Of a stretch of 64,000 bases of DNA, positions 44,538 through 52,328 are shown piece after piece (position 1 is the first letter of the stretch; each line of letters starts with the position of its first letter). The notes under the pieces were generated by a model that saw only the letters and a list, made by a program, of their open reading frames with translations, had not been told where the DNA came from and ran no database searches. The stretch is from Aeriscardovia sp. Lineage in GTDB: Bacteria; Actinomycetota; Actinomycetes; Actinomycetales; Bifidobacteriaceae. Position numbers and translations under genes: made by a program. The stretch covers positions 1-64,000 of the forward strand of contig JAGBQM010000014.1 in assembly GCA_017632855.1 (NCBI GenBank), written 5' to 3'.

Positions 44538-45521
44538 ATGGCTTTTAAAATTATCTCCATCGTTTGCATTTTCGCCCTCTTTCTAGTCGACATGTATTGG
44601 AGCTCGAAGTCGACTTCCCTGGCTTCTGCCTCCATAAGGCTGGTGGCTTTGGTAGGATGCGCCGCAATCTTCGGGTGGATCCTTACTTTGTCTTCCCTCA
44701 AAGATTCCCTGAATTTCTTTTCCGGCTACATCACCGAGTACTCCCTTTCCATAGACAACCTTTTCGTTTACGGCCTGATTTTGGATTCTTTCAAAGTTCC
44801 GGACGCCCTTTCTGACTGGGTGCTGTCGATCGGGATATTTTTGGCGGTGCTTATAAGGCTTGGCCTTATAGTTTTGGGATCTTCCCTCCTTTCCGCTTTT
44901 TCCTTCCTTTTCATCCCCTGCGGAATCCTTTTGATATGGGTGTCTGTAAAAAACGTCGTGTCTTTTTGGAAGAAAAAAGAAGGGGGAGGGGAAGGGGGGA
45001 TAATAAAAAAGCTCTCCCGCTTTCTTCCTACCGGAGACTGGGAAGGGAAAAAACTTTGGTATAAAAAAAGCGGAAAGCTGCTTTTTTCGCCCCTTCTTTT
45101 GACCTTCCTTTCCATAGGGCTGTGCGACGCATTTTTTTCTTTGGATTCCATTCCCGCAATTCTTGGCATAACCACCAATATTTTTGTGGTATTCACGTCT
45201 AATTTCTTTGCCCTCATAGGCTTAAAAGAGCTCTATTCCCTTCTGAAAAAAGGACTTCGCGCCCTAAAGTTTCTTCCTCTTGGCGTTTCAGCCATCCTGG
45301 CTTTTATAGGAGTGAAGCTGTTTTTCGAAGCCCTCTCCGACAATTCCCTAAAGTTTATAAACGGGGGTAGGCCGCTTCCCATCCCTCAAATTCCTTCATG
45401 GGTCACCTTATGCGTTATCGCTTCCATCCTTATGGCTTCTATAGGCTTTAGCCTGGCATTTTTAAAAAAAGATAAGGAAAGCCCAAAGGGTAAAATTGGG
45501 AAAGAAGAGAAAAAGCGATAA
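44538..45521 (+). CDS. TerC-family integral membrane protein
   Basis: 327 residues with eight or nine membrane helices. TerC signatures: YITEYSLSIDNLFVYGLIL near residue 60, IRLGLIVLGSSLL, and in the second half DAFFSLDSIPAILGITTNIFVVFTSNFFALIGLKELY, with Asp residues that probably bind a metal. Family members are linked to tellurite resistance and manganese export; some help load metals onto exported proteins. The Gly/Lys-rich loop near 150 is cytoplasmic. It lies five bases after uvrB. Confidence 0.88.
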   Translation: MAFKIISIVCIFALFLVDMYWSSKSTSLASASIRLVALVGCAAIFGWILTLSSLKDSLNFFSGYITEYSLSIDNLFVYGLILDSFKVPDALSDWVLSIGIFLAVLIRLGLIVLGSSLLSAFSFLFIPCGILLIWVSVKNVVSFWKKKEGGGEGGIIKKLSRFLPTGDWEGKKLWYKKSGKLLFSPLLLTFLSIGLCDAFFSLDSIPAILGITTNIFVVFTSNFFALIGLKELYSLLKKGLRALKFLPLGVSAILAFIGVKLFFEALSDNSLKFINGGRPLPIPQIPSWVTLCVIASILMASIGFSLAFLKKDKESPKGKIGKEEKKR

Positions 45522-45542
45522 CTAGAAAACGAGGTTTCCCTT

Positions 45543-46973
45543 ATGAGGATGGGCAAGATCGTCTGCACCATAGGACCGGCGTGCGACAGCTTGGAAATGC
45601 TTAAAACTCTCATGCAAAACGGAATGGATGTGGCGAGGCTGAACTTCTCCCACGGAACTCCCGAACAGCACTTGGAAATTTTGAACAATATAAAAGAGGC
45701 CCGCAAACAGCTTGGAAAAAATGTAGGAATCATGGCAGACTTCCAGGGTCCCAAGATTCGCTGCGGATGGTTTGAAAAAAACGCCGATGGCAAAGACGAG
45801 GTCTACCTCGAAAAAGGCCAGGATTTCTTCATAACTTCGGATGAAATCGTAGGAAACAAAGAAGGGGTAAGCTGCACTTATAAGGATCTTCCCAAAGACG
45901 TAAAGCCGGGAGACGTCCTGCTTTTAAACGATGGCCTGGTAAGGCTGGAAGTGAAAGGCGTGGAGGGCAACAAGATCCTCACCCGCGTCATCACCCCCGG
46001 ATTTCTTTCCAGCCACAAGGGAATCAACCTTCCCGGAGTGGCCATCTCTTCTCCGGCGCTCACTCAAAAAGACGAAGAGGACCTCAACTGGGCCTTGGAT
46101 CACGGCGTAGACATGATAGCCCTGAGCTTTATAAGGAAGGGAAGCGACCTGGATCCGGCAAAGAAAATCATGGAAGAAAAAGGGTGCGTGCTTCCCATAA
46201 TAGTGAAAATGGAAAAGCCGGAAGCCATAGAGAATATGGAGGAAATCGTAAAGGCCTGCGAAGGGATCATGTGCGCCAGAGGGGATCTGGCGGTGGAGCT
46301 TCCCTTCTGGCAGGTTCCCATTATAAACAAGAAGCTTATAACCATGAGCCGTTACTATGCAAAGCCGGTAATAATGGCTACAGAGATGCTAAGCTCCATG
46401 ATTAACAACCCCCTTCCCACCAGGGCCGAAACTTCTGATTGCGCAAACGCCATACTTGACGGGTGCGACTCTACCATGACAAGCAACGAAACCGCAGTGG
46501 GATCCGATCCTGCCCGCGTTGTGGAAGCCATGGCCAAGATTTCGGAGTACACTTCCGACCACGGCTCTTCTTACATTCCCAGCGTGAAGCCCAGAGAAAA
46601 CAACGGCCAGGAAGCTCTTTCCTTTGCCGCCCTTCCCGCTGCCTACGCCCGAAAAGCCAAGGCGATAGTGGTGCTTTCCAGCTCCTTGGATTCCGTAGCT
46701 TCCATCGCCAAGTTCAGGCCTTCCATCCCGATTTACGCTTTCACCCCCGACGAAGAGATCTATTACCAGCTTTCCCTCTACTGGGGCACTTTCGCAGTCT
46801 TTTCTCCCGATCTTCTCTATCCTTCCAGGGATCTCTTCCTTAAGGTTGACGAAAAGCTCAAGAGCCTCTTTGGCCTTTCAAAGGGAGACAGGGTTCTTAT
46901 TGAGACGATAGAAAATGAAACCCAGGCCTTCGGCCCCGGCTCCGGAGCAATCTTTGATCACGTCATTTCCTAA
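45543..46973 (+). CDS. pyk: Pyruvate kinase
   Basis: 476 residues. Active-site blocks: TIGPACDSLEMLKTLMQNGMDVARLNFSHG, ADFQGPKIR, DEEDLNWALDHGVDMIALSFIRKGSDL, the catalytic-Lys segment PIIVKMEKPEAIENMEEIV, MCARGDLAVELPFWQVP, and PVIMATEMLSSMINNPLPTRAETSDCANAILDG. It makes pyruvate and ATP from phosphoenolpyruvate. GAGG precedes the ATG. The promoter of the next tRNA lies over the last codons. Confidence 0.96.
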   Translation: MRMGKIVCTIGPACDSLEMLKTLMQNGMDVARLNFSHGTPEQHLEILNNIKEARKQLGKNVGIMADFQGPKIRCGWFEKNADGKDEVYLEKGQDFFITSDEIVGNKEGVSCTYKDLPKDVKPGDVLLLNDGLVRLEVKGVEGNKILTRVITPGFLSSHKGINLPGVAISSPALTQKDEEDLNWALDHGVDMIALSFIRKGSDLDPAKKIMEEKGCVLPIIVKMEKPEAIENMEEIVKACEGIMCARGDLAVELPFWQVPIINKKLITMSRYYAKPVIMATEMLSSMINNPLPTRAETSDCANAILDGCDSTMTSNETAVGSDPARVVEAMAKISEYTSDHGSSYIPSVKPRENNGQEALSFAALPAAYARKAKAIVVLSSSLDSVASIAKFRPSIPIYAFTPDEEIYYQLSLYWGTFAVFSPDLLYPSRDLFLKVDEKLKSLFGLSKGDRVLIETIENETQAFGPGSGAIFDHVIS

Positions 46974-46981
46974 GTTATAAT
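46954..46981 (+). promoter_or_regulatory. Promoter for the tRNA-pdtaR unit
   Basis: TTGATC and TATAAT separated by 16 bases; the -10 ends ten bases before the first tRNA nucleotide. The promoter lies over the last codons of pyk and within a 7-bp inverted repeat (TCCTAAG/CTTAGGA, 46968-46990) spanning the pyk stop. Confidence 0.6.
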
Positions 46982-46991
46982 TGCTTAGGAT

Positions 46992-47065
46992 GCCCTGGTA
47001 TCCCAACTGGTAGAGGAAACAGCCTCAAAATCTGTACAGTGTGGGTTCGAATCCCACTCAGGGTA
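46992..47065 (+). tRNA. tRNA with Leu anticodon CAA, class I (short variable loop)
   Basis: 74 nucleotides. Acceptor GCCCTGG pairs with TCAGGGT with G-U pairs at both ends (1-72 and 7-66) and discriminator A73; U8-A9, D-loop G18-G19, anticodon loop CTCAAAA (34-36 = CAA), variable loop ACAGT, T-arm GTGGG-TTCGAAT-CCCAC. The D stem has one mismatch and the anticodon stem closes on C-U. CCA is not encoded. The anticodon reads UUG (Leu), but bacterial tRNA(Leu) is class II with a long variable arm, as at 58403-58490; this one has five bases there. The call as leucine is therefore by anticodon only. Confidence 0.75.
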
Positions 47066-47081
47066 CGAATCGTAGGCGCTT

Positions 47082-47672
47082 ATGGCAAGTAGTGGCACCA
47101 ACGCGCCCAGGCGCGTGTTAGTTGCGGAAGATGAGCCTTTAATCAGGCTGGATATTGTTCAAGCTCTTAAAACTTTTAATCAGGTAGTCGTGGGGCAGGT
47201 AAATAACGGAAAAGAAGCCGTAGAGGTCGCCCGCAGGGAAAAGCCGGATGTGGTCTTAATGGACGTAAAAATGCCCGGCGGGGACGGAATCAGCGCTACT
47301 AAAGTGCTCTCGGAAGAAAAAATAGCCCCGGTTGTAATTCTTACAGCTTATTCCCAGCAGTCCCTTGTGGCTGAAGCTATAGAATCCGGGGCCGGGGCGT
47401 ATATAGTAAAGCCTTTCGAACCCGAGCAGCTTTTGCCCGCCATAGAGATTGCGATCTCGAGATTCGATCAGTTGAACGCCTTGGAAAGCCAAATAACGGA
47501 TATAAGGGCGAGGGTGGAAGTCAGGAAAAAGGTCGACAGGGCAAAGGGGCTTTTAATGGAGAGCATGAATTTTTCCGAACCCGAGGCCTTCAGATGGATA
47601 CAGAAAAACAGCATGGACAAAAGGCTGAGCATGGCCGAAGTCGCCGAGGCCGTGATATTGAAGCTCGGGTAG
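47082..47672 (+). CDS. pdtaR: ANTAR-domain response regulator (PdtaR-like)
   Basis: 196 residues: a receiver domain (12-130) with Asp61 in VVLMDVKMPGGDG and Lys in IVKPFEPEQL, followed by an ANTAR RNA-binding domain (about 140-195: RVEVRKKVDRAKGLLMESMNFSEPEAFRWIQKNSMDKRLSMAEVAEAVI). In mycobacteria PdtaR is phosphorylated by the kinase PdtaS and acts as an antiterminator on paired-hairpin RNA. No PdtaS-type kinase is in the window. It lies just after the tRNA and before polA, the common actinobacterial order. Confidence 0.92.
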   Translation: MASSGTNAPRRVLVAEDEPLIRLDIVQALKTFNQVVVGQVNNGKEAVEVARREKPDVVLMDVKMPGGDGISATKVLSEEKIAPVVILTAYSQQSLVAEAIESGAGAYIVKPFEPEQLLPAIEIAISRFDQLNALESQITDIRARVEVRKKVDRAKGLLMESMNFSEPEAFRWIQKNSMDKRLSMAEVAEAVILKLG

Positions 47673-47700
47673 TGTCGAAAAGGGCGCTTAGTCTGGAAAC

Positions 47701-50181
47701 GTGAAGGATAACACTTTCCTCGTCGTTGACGGCCACTCTCTGCTTTTCAGGGCCTTCTACGCTTTAGACGAATCGAAATTCAGTTCGGGCTCCATCCCCA
47801 CTAACGCCGTATTCGGTTTTTTCACCATGCTTTGCGAAGTGGTGAGGGCTTATAAGCCCTACTACATTGCGGTGGCCTTCGATACTTCCGGAGGCACTTT
47901 CAGAAACAAGCTTCTGCAATGCTACAAAGCCCAAAGGCCCAAAACTCCCGAAGGGTTTGCAAAGCAGCTGGAAGTCGTAAAGACGGCCCTGGGCCTTCTG
48001 GACGTCAAGTGGTTCGTAAAAGAGGGTTTTGAAGGTGACGACATCATAGCCTCTTTAAGCCGCGAAGGAGAAGAAAAAGGCCTGAAGGTACTGATAGTTT
48101 CAGGAGACAAAGACGTATTCCAGCTTATCGACGAGAAAGTGTCTGTGATATTTCCGGGGAAGCATTTTAAGGATTTTTCGCTAAAAACTCCCGCTTCCAT
48201 TGAAGAAACATACCTCATCCCTCCTTGCCTTTATCCGGATCTGGCGGCTTTGCGCGGGGAAGGAGCGGACAATATCCCGGGAGTGAAAGGCGTAGGAGAC
48301 AAGATCGCGGCCAAGTGGCTATTGGAATTCGGATCGCTTAAAAACCTTTTGGAAGAATCCGGGTCAATAAAGGGCGTGAAGGGCGAAGAGCTTAGAAAAG
48401 ACAAAGAGCAGGTCCTTTTAAACAGGAAAGTAAACGAGCTTGTAAGAGATCTTTCTTTTCCGGTTCCCATCAGTGATATGCATCCCTGCGTTCTTTCCGA
48501 AGAATTTGAAACCTTTATGAAGTCGCTTTCGTTTGGGGAAAAGACCATAAGGAAGATAGAGGAAAGTTTCGGATATAACCCAAAGGCCGCTATGGACCTT
48601 TTTGAAGCAAACGAGGTAGAAGGGAAGGCGTACGAAGTAGAAAAAACGGATGAAGGCTTTTGCGCCTTCACTTTAAACGGGGAAAACTTTGAAAAGTGGG
48701 AAAACCGCGTGCCCCGGGCTATAAAGGATGAAAAAGATTGGACGGCCTTCGACTATAAGGGGGCTATGGAAAAAACCTCTTCAGATCTTCCCATGCCCTC
48801 TTTCGATCTTTCCCTTGCAAGCTACCTGATAAATCCCGACAACCCCAAGGAAGCGCTCTCCCCTCTGGACAAAAAGGAAGGGAAAGAAAAACTGGGGATA
48901 GGCCTCGCCTTGAAGAGGGAAATGGAAAAGACCTTAAAGGAGAGGGAAGAAGAGAAGCTTCTAAAGGATATCGAAATGCCCGTGGCCAAAATCCTTTACG
49001 ACATGGAAAAGCGGGGGGTTTTGGTAGACAAGCCCAAGCTGCAGGATTTAAAGGATTTTTTCGATTCCCAATGCGCCCTGGCTTCCTCTATAGCCCAGGA
49101 GGCTTTGGGCTTTAATCATAAAGAAATTAACTTAAACAGTCCCAAGCAGGTTTCAGACGTTCTTTACGGGGAATTTTCAATCAAGCCTCCGAAAAGGTCC
49201 ACATCGGCCGAAACCCTGGAAAAGCTTTCCTCGCTTGTGGATCCCGACAGCCGGGAAGAGAAATTCATTCAGGCCCTTTTGAAGTTCAGAGAGGTAGGCA
49301 AGCTTTCCGAGATATCCGCCTCCCTTTTGAAGGCTGTAGCCAAGGACGGAAGAATCTACTCGACTTTTGATCAAAAGGCCACGGCCACAGGAAGGATTGC
49401 TTCCCAAGACCCCAACCTTCAGACAATCCCGAACAGGACTGAAGAAGGGCGCAAAATGCGCTCGGCATTCATAGCCCCCGAAGGTTGGGATCTTATGAGC
49501 TGCGACTACTCGCAGATAGAACTTAGGATTATGGCCGATTTGTCGGGAGATGAAAAGCTTATAGAGGCTTTTAAGTCCGGAAATGATTTTCACAAGCGCA
49601 TAGCGCACCTAGTCTATGGGATTCCGGAAGACGAAGTGAGCCCGGAAGAGAGAAGCAGCGTAAAGCAGGTAAGCTACGGGCTGGCCTATGGGCTGGGAAG
49701 CTTCGGACTTGCCGCCAGGCTCCACATTTCCACCTCTGCCGCCAAAAAGCTGATGGATCGCTACTTTGCAATCTTTGGCTCGGTGAAAAAGTATTTGGAC
49801 ATGCAAACTGAAGAAGCCTTCCAAAAGGGGTACAGCGAAACGATTTTCGGAAGGAGAAGGTATTTTCCCGGGCTTCACTCTCCTTCCTACAGAGTCAGGG
49901 CGGCGGCGGAAAGGTCGGCCAGAAACGCTCCCATTCAGGGTTCTGCCGCAGACATAATGAAGATAGCCATGATAAGGGCCGAAAACTCTCTCGAAGAAAA
50001 AGGCCTAAAGAGCAGGATGGTGCTTCAAATTCATGACGAGCTTTTGATAGAGGTAGCCCCGGGAGAGAGAGCGGAAGCCGAAAAGACGGTAAAGAAAGCG
50101 ATGGAGGGGGCGTGCGAACTCAAAGTCCCCCTCACAGTCTCTGTAGGATGGGGCAAAAACTGGCAGCAAGCCGCCCACTAG
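47701..50181 (+). CDS. polA: DNA polymerase I
   Basis: 826 residues starting at GTG. The 5'-nuclease domain (1-290: FLVVDGHSLLFRAFYAL, FKGDD-type EGDDIIASLS, LRGEGADNIPGVKGVGDKIAAK) is followed by a shortened, exonuclease-like region without the proofreading Asp/Glu residues, and the polymerase domain (about 430-826: QKATATGRIASQDPNLQTIPNRTEEG, motif A DYSQIELRIMADLSGD, motif B ERSSVKQVSYGLAYG, motif C LQIHDELLIEV). It fills gaps and removes primers. A total length of 826 is short for an actinobacterial PolA; the loss lies in the middle region. Confidence 0.95.
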   Translation: MKDNTFLVVDGHSLLFRAFYALDESKFSSGSIPTNAVFGFFTMLCEVVRAYKPYYIAVAFDTSGGTFRNKLLQCYKAQRPKTPEGFAKQLEVVKTALGLLDVKWFVKEGFEGDDIIASLSREGEEKGLKVLIVSGDKDVFQLIDEKVSVIFPGKHFKDFSLKTPASIEETYLIPPCLYPDLAALRGEGADNIPGVKGVGDKIAAKWLLEFGSLKNLLEESGSIKGVKGEELRKDKEQVLLNRKVNELVRDLSFPVPISDMHPCVLSEEFETFMKSLSFGEKTIRKIEESFGYNPKAAMDLFEANEVEGKAYEVEKTDEGFCAFTLNGENFEKWENRVPRAIKDEKDWTAFDYKGAMEKTSSDLPMPSFDLSLASYLINPDNPKEALSPLDKKEGKEKLGIGLALKREMEKTLKEREEEKLLKDIEMPVAKILYDMEKRGVLVDKPKLQDLKDFFDSQCALASSIAQEALGFNHKEINLNSPKQVSDVLYGEFSIKPPKRSTSAETLEKLSSLVDPDSREEKFIQALLKFREVGKLSEISASLLKAVAKDGRIYSTFDQKATATGRIASQDPNLQTIPNRTEEGRKMRSAFIAPEGWDLMSCDYSQIELRIMADLSGDEKLIEAFKSGNDFHKRIAHLVYGIPEDEVSPEERSSVKQVSYGLAYGLGSFGLAARLHISTSAAKKLMDRYFAIFGSVKKYLDMQTEEAFQKGYSETIFGRRRYFPGLHSPSYRVRAAAERSARNAPIQGSAADIMKIAMIRAENSLEEKGLKSRMVLQIHDELLIEVAPGERAEAEKTVKKAMEGACELKVPLTVSVGWGKNWQQAAH

Positions 50182-50189
50182 GAGGAAAA

Positions 50190-51014
50190 ATGAAGCTTAG
50201 AAAAGTAGTCGAAGGGTTGGAAGAGCTTTACCCTCTGTGGCTGAAGGAAGAATGGGATTTTCCGGGCCTTGTTCTCGGCGACGGGGAGAGGGAATGCGAA
50301 AAGATATTTTTCGCTCTGGATCCTACAGAAAAAACGGCTCTGGAAGCCAGAGAATGGGGGGCTGACCTCATGATCACCCATCACCCCCTTTTCTTTAGGG
50401 CCGTCCACCGCATTCCTTCCACCGATCCCCACGGCAGGGTAGCTTCCATCCTTCTAGGCTCAAACTGCGCCCTATGGGTGGGCCACACCAACGTAGACAG
50501 CTCCCCCCGGGGCACAAACGATGCCCTGTGCTCCCGCCTGGGCCTTTTAAAGACGAAGCCCATGGAGTTTCAGGGAGAAGTGAACGGGCTTCCCGCAGGC
50601 ATGGGCAGGGTGGGGGACTTGGAGAGGGAAATGAGCCTGGAAGAATTTGCCGGGCTCTGCCGCGAAAAACTCCCCAAAACCGTGCAGGGGGCGAAAATGG
50701 CGGGAGACGCAAGGATGAAAGTCAAAAGGGTAGCCGTCATGAGCGGGGCCGGAGACAGCTTTTTGGACAAGGCCATAGATCTTAAAGCAGATGCGTTTTT
50801 GACAAGCGATCTCCGTCATCACCCGGCCCTGGACGCCATTGAAAAGGCCAAGGCGCTTGGAAAGCCTATGGGCCTTGTAGACGTTTCGCATTTCAGCTCG
50901 GAATTTCCCTGGTTTGATTTTGCGCTCCGAGATATTGAAAACAAATTTGAGGGCCTGGTGGAATGCAGGCTCTGTTCTCTCTACACGGACCCGTGGAGCG
51001 GGATCTTCATATAA
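50190..51014 (+). CDS. Nif3-like (DUF34) dinuclear metal protein
   Basis: 274 residues from the ATG at 50190, which follows AGGAGG directly after the polA stop. Metal-binding histidines of the family are visible: DLMITHHPLFF near residue 65, GHTNVDSSPRGTNDALC near 100, and the C-terminal GLVDVSHFSSEFPW near 230. Nif3/YbgI proteins form toroidal hexamers; a GTP cyclohydrolase I-like or metal-insertion role has been proposed, but the function is not settled. Confidence 0.88.
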   Translation: MKLRKVVEGLEELYPLWLKEEWDFPGLVLGDGERECEKIFFALDPTEKTALEAREWGADLMITHHPLFFRAVHRIPSTDPHGRVASILLGSNCALWVGHTNVDSSPRGTNDALCSRLGLLKTKPMEFQGEVNGLPAGMGRVGDLEREMSLEEFAGLCREKLPKTVQGAKMAGDARMKVKRVAVMSGAGDSFLDKAIDLKADAFLTSDLRHHPALDAIEKAKALGKPMGLVDVSHFSSEFPWFDFALRDIENKFEGLVECRLCSLYTDPWSGIFI

Positions 51015-51018
51015 AAAG

Positions 51019-51091
51019 TCGGGGCGACAGGACTCGAACCTGCGACGTCTTGCCCCCAAAGCAAGCGCGCTACCAACTGCGCCACGCCCCG
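51019..51091 (-). tRNA. tRNA-Pro(UGG)
   Basis: 73 nucleotides on the minus strand. Acceptor CGGGGCG/CGCCCCG with A73, D-arm GCGC-AGTTGGTA-GCGC, anticodon stem CTTGC/GCAAG around TTTGGGG (34-36 = TGG), T-arm GCAGG-TTCGAGT-CCTGT. CCA is not encoded. The C1-G72 pair is typical of tRNA(Pro). Confidence 0.95.
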
Positions 51092-51134
51092 AAATCGTAC
51101 AATATTATACCCTATCGGGCTATGCTTTCCCGCC

Positions 51135-52328
51135 TTAAAGCGAGGAAACCAAATCCCGGGTCTGTCTGGCGATGGATAGCTCCTCGTCAGTGTGAATTAC
51201 AAGAACCTTTACGGAGCTTTCCGGAGAGGAAATGAGCCTGTTTTTCGGCCCGTTTTGGTTCTTTTCTTCATCCAGCTTTATTCCAAAGCAGGAGAGCTTC
51301 TCTGCGACAATCTTTCTTATGAAGGCCTGGTGCTCCCCTATGCCGGCTGTAAAGGTGAGGGCGTCTAGGGCCCCCATCTGGGCCCAGTAGGCCCCGATAT
51401 AGCTTACAATCCTGTGGCAAAATACCTTCACGGCCAGGACCCCTTCAGCATCCCCCGCATTATAGAGGCCCTCTATCTCCCTCATATCGCTGTGTCCGCA
51501 AAGGCCCTTCAGACCGCTTTCTTCGTTATAGAGTTTTTCTATGCTTTCGGGGGTGTAGGGGGAATTTTTAAGGAGGTAGGTAATGCTGGCGGGATCTATG
51601 TCTCCCGTTCTCGTCCCCATCACCAGGCCTTCCAGGGGGGTAAGCCCCATTGAAGTCTCCACTGCCCTCTCATTTATCTGGGCGCTGCAGCTGGCGCCGT
51701 TTCCCAGGTGCAATACTATCTGATGGAAGTCCTGGCCTTCCTTTGCCTCCATGGATCTCACCTTCGCTCCCACGAATTGATGGCTTATGCCGTGTGCTCC
51801 GTAACGGTAGATGTGGTACTTTTCAGCCACTTCCCTCTTAAGCGCATAGGTTCTCGTTTCGCTTGGGAGGCGGAAGAAGAAGGAAGTGTCGAATACCGCC
51901 ACCTGGGGCACTTGGGGCAGGAGGCTTCGCATAATTTCTATCCCCCGGGCTGCGGGGCCGTTGTGAAGAGGGGCTATGGACGACAGCTCCCAGATTTCCT
52001 TCAAAACTTCCTCGTTTATGAGGGCGGGTCCGGGGAAGAGATCCGCCCCCTGGACGATCCTGTGCCCTATGGCCTTAATCCCCACTTCATCGAGATTGGG
52101 TCCGAATTCCTTAAAGGCGTCCAAAACTGCCTTAAAAGCCGCAAAGTGATCCCCGATCCCGCATTCCTTTACATTTTCCTTTCCCTCGGCTTCATGGGTG
52201 ATTTTACTCCCTTCCTGCCCTATCTTTTCCACTTCCCCAAGGGCAAGAAGCTTTTCCCCGTTCATGTCGAGCAGCTGGTACTTTATCGAGCTCGAACCTG
52301 AATTTATGACTAAAATGTTTTCACTCAT
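51135..52328 (-). CDS. ackA: Acetate kinase
   Basis: 397 residues. Motifs: ILVINSGSSSIKYQLLDM at the N-terminus, KAIGHRIVQGADLF, PLHNGPAARGIE, VAVFDTSFF, HGISHQFVGAKV, IVLHLGNGASCSAQINERAVETSMGLTPLEGLVMGTRTGDIDPA and DALTFTAGIGEHQAFIRK. It makes ATP and acetate from acetyl phosphate, the energy-yielding end of the bifid shunt. The ATG overlaps the pta stop by eight bases. Confidence 0.97.
   Translation of the reverse strand: MSENILVINSGSSSIKYQLLDMNGEKLLALGEVEKIGQEGSKITHEAEGKENVKECGIGDHFAAFKAVLDAFKEFGPNLDEVGIKAIGHRIVQGADLFPGPALINEEVLKEIWELSSIAPLHNGPAARGIEIMRSLLPQVPQVAVFDTSFFFRLPSETRTYALKREVAEKYHIYRYGAHGISHQFVGAKVRSMEAKEGQDFHQIVLHLGNGASCSAQINERAVETSMGLTPLEGLVMGTRTGDIDPASITYLLKNSPYTPESIEKLYNEESGLKGLCGHSDMREIEGLYNAGDAEGVLAVKVFCHRIVSYIGAYWAQMGALDALTFTAGIGEHQAFIRKIVAEKLSCFGIKLDEEKNQNGPKNRLISSPESSVKVLVIHTDEELSIARQTRDLVSSL

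Noticed and set aside
47701-50181. Loss of proofreading residues in PolA as an anomaly
   Set aside because: An inactive 3'-5' exonuclease domain is common in actinobacterial and many other PolA proteins.
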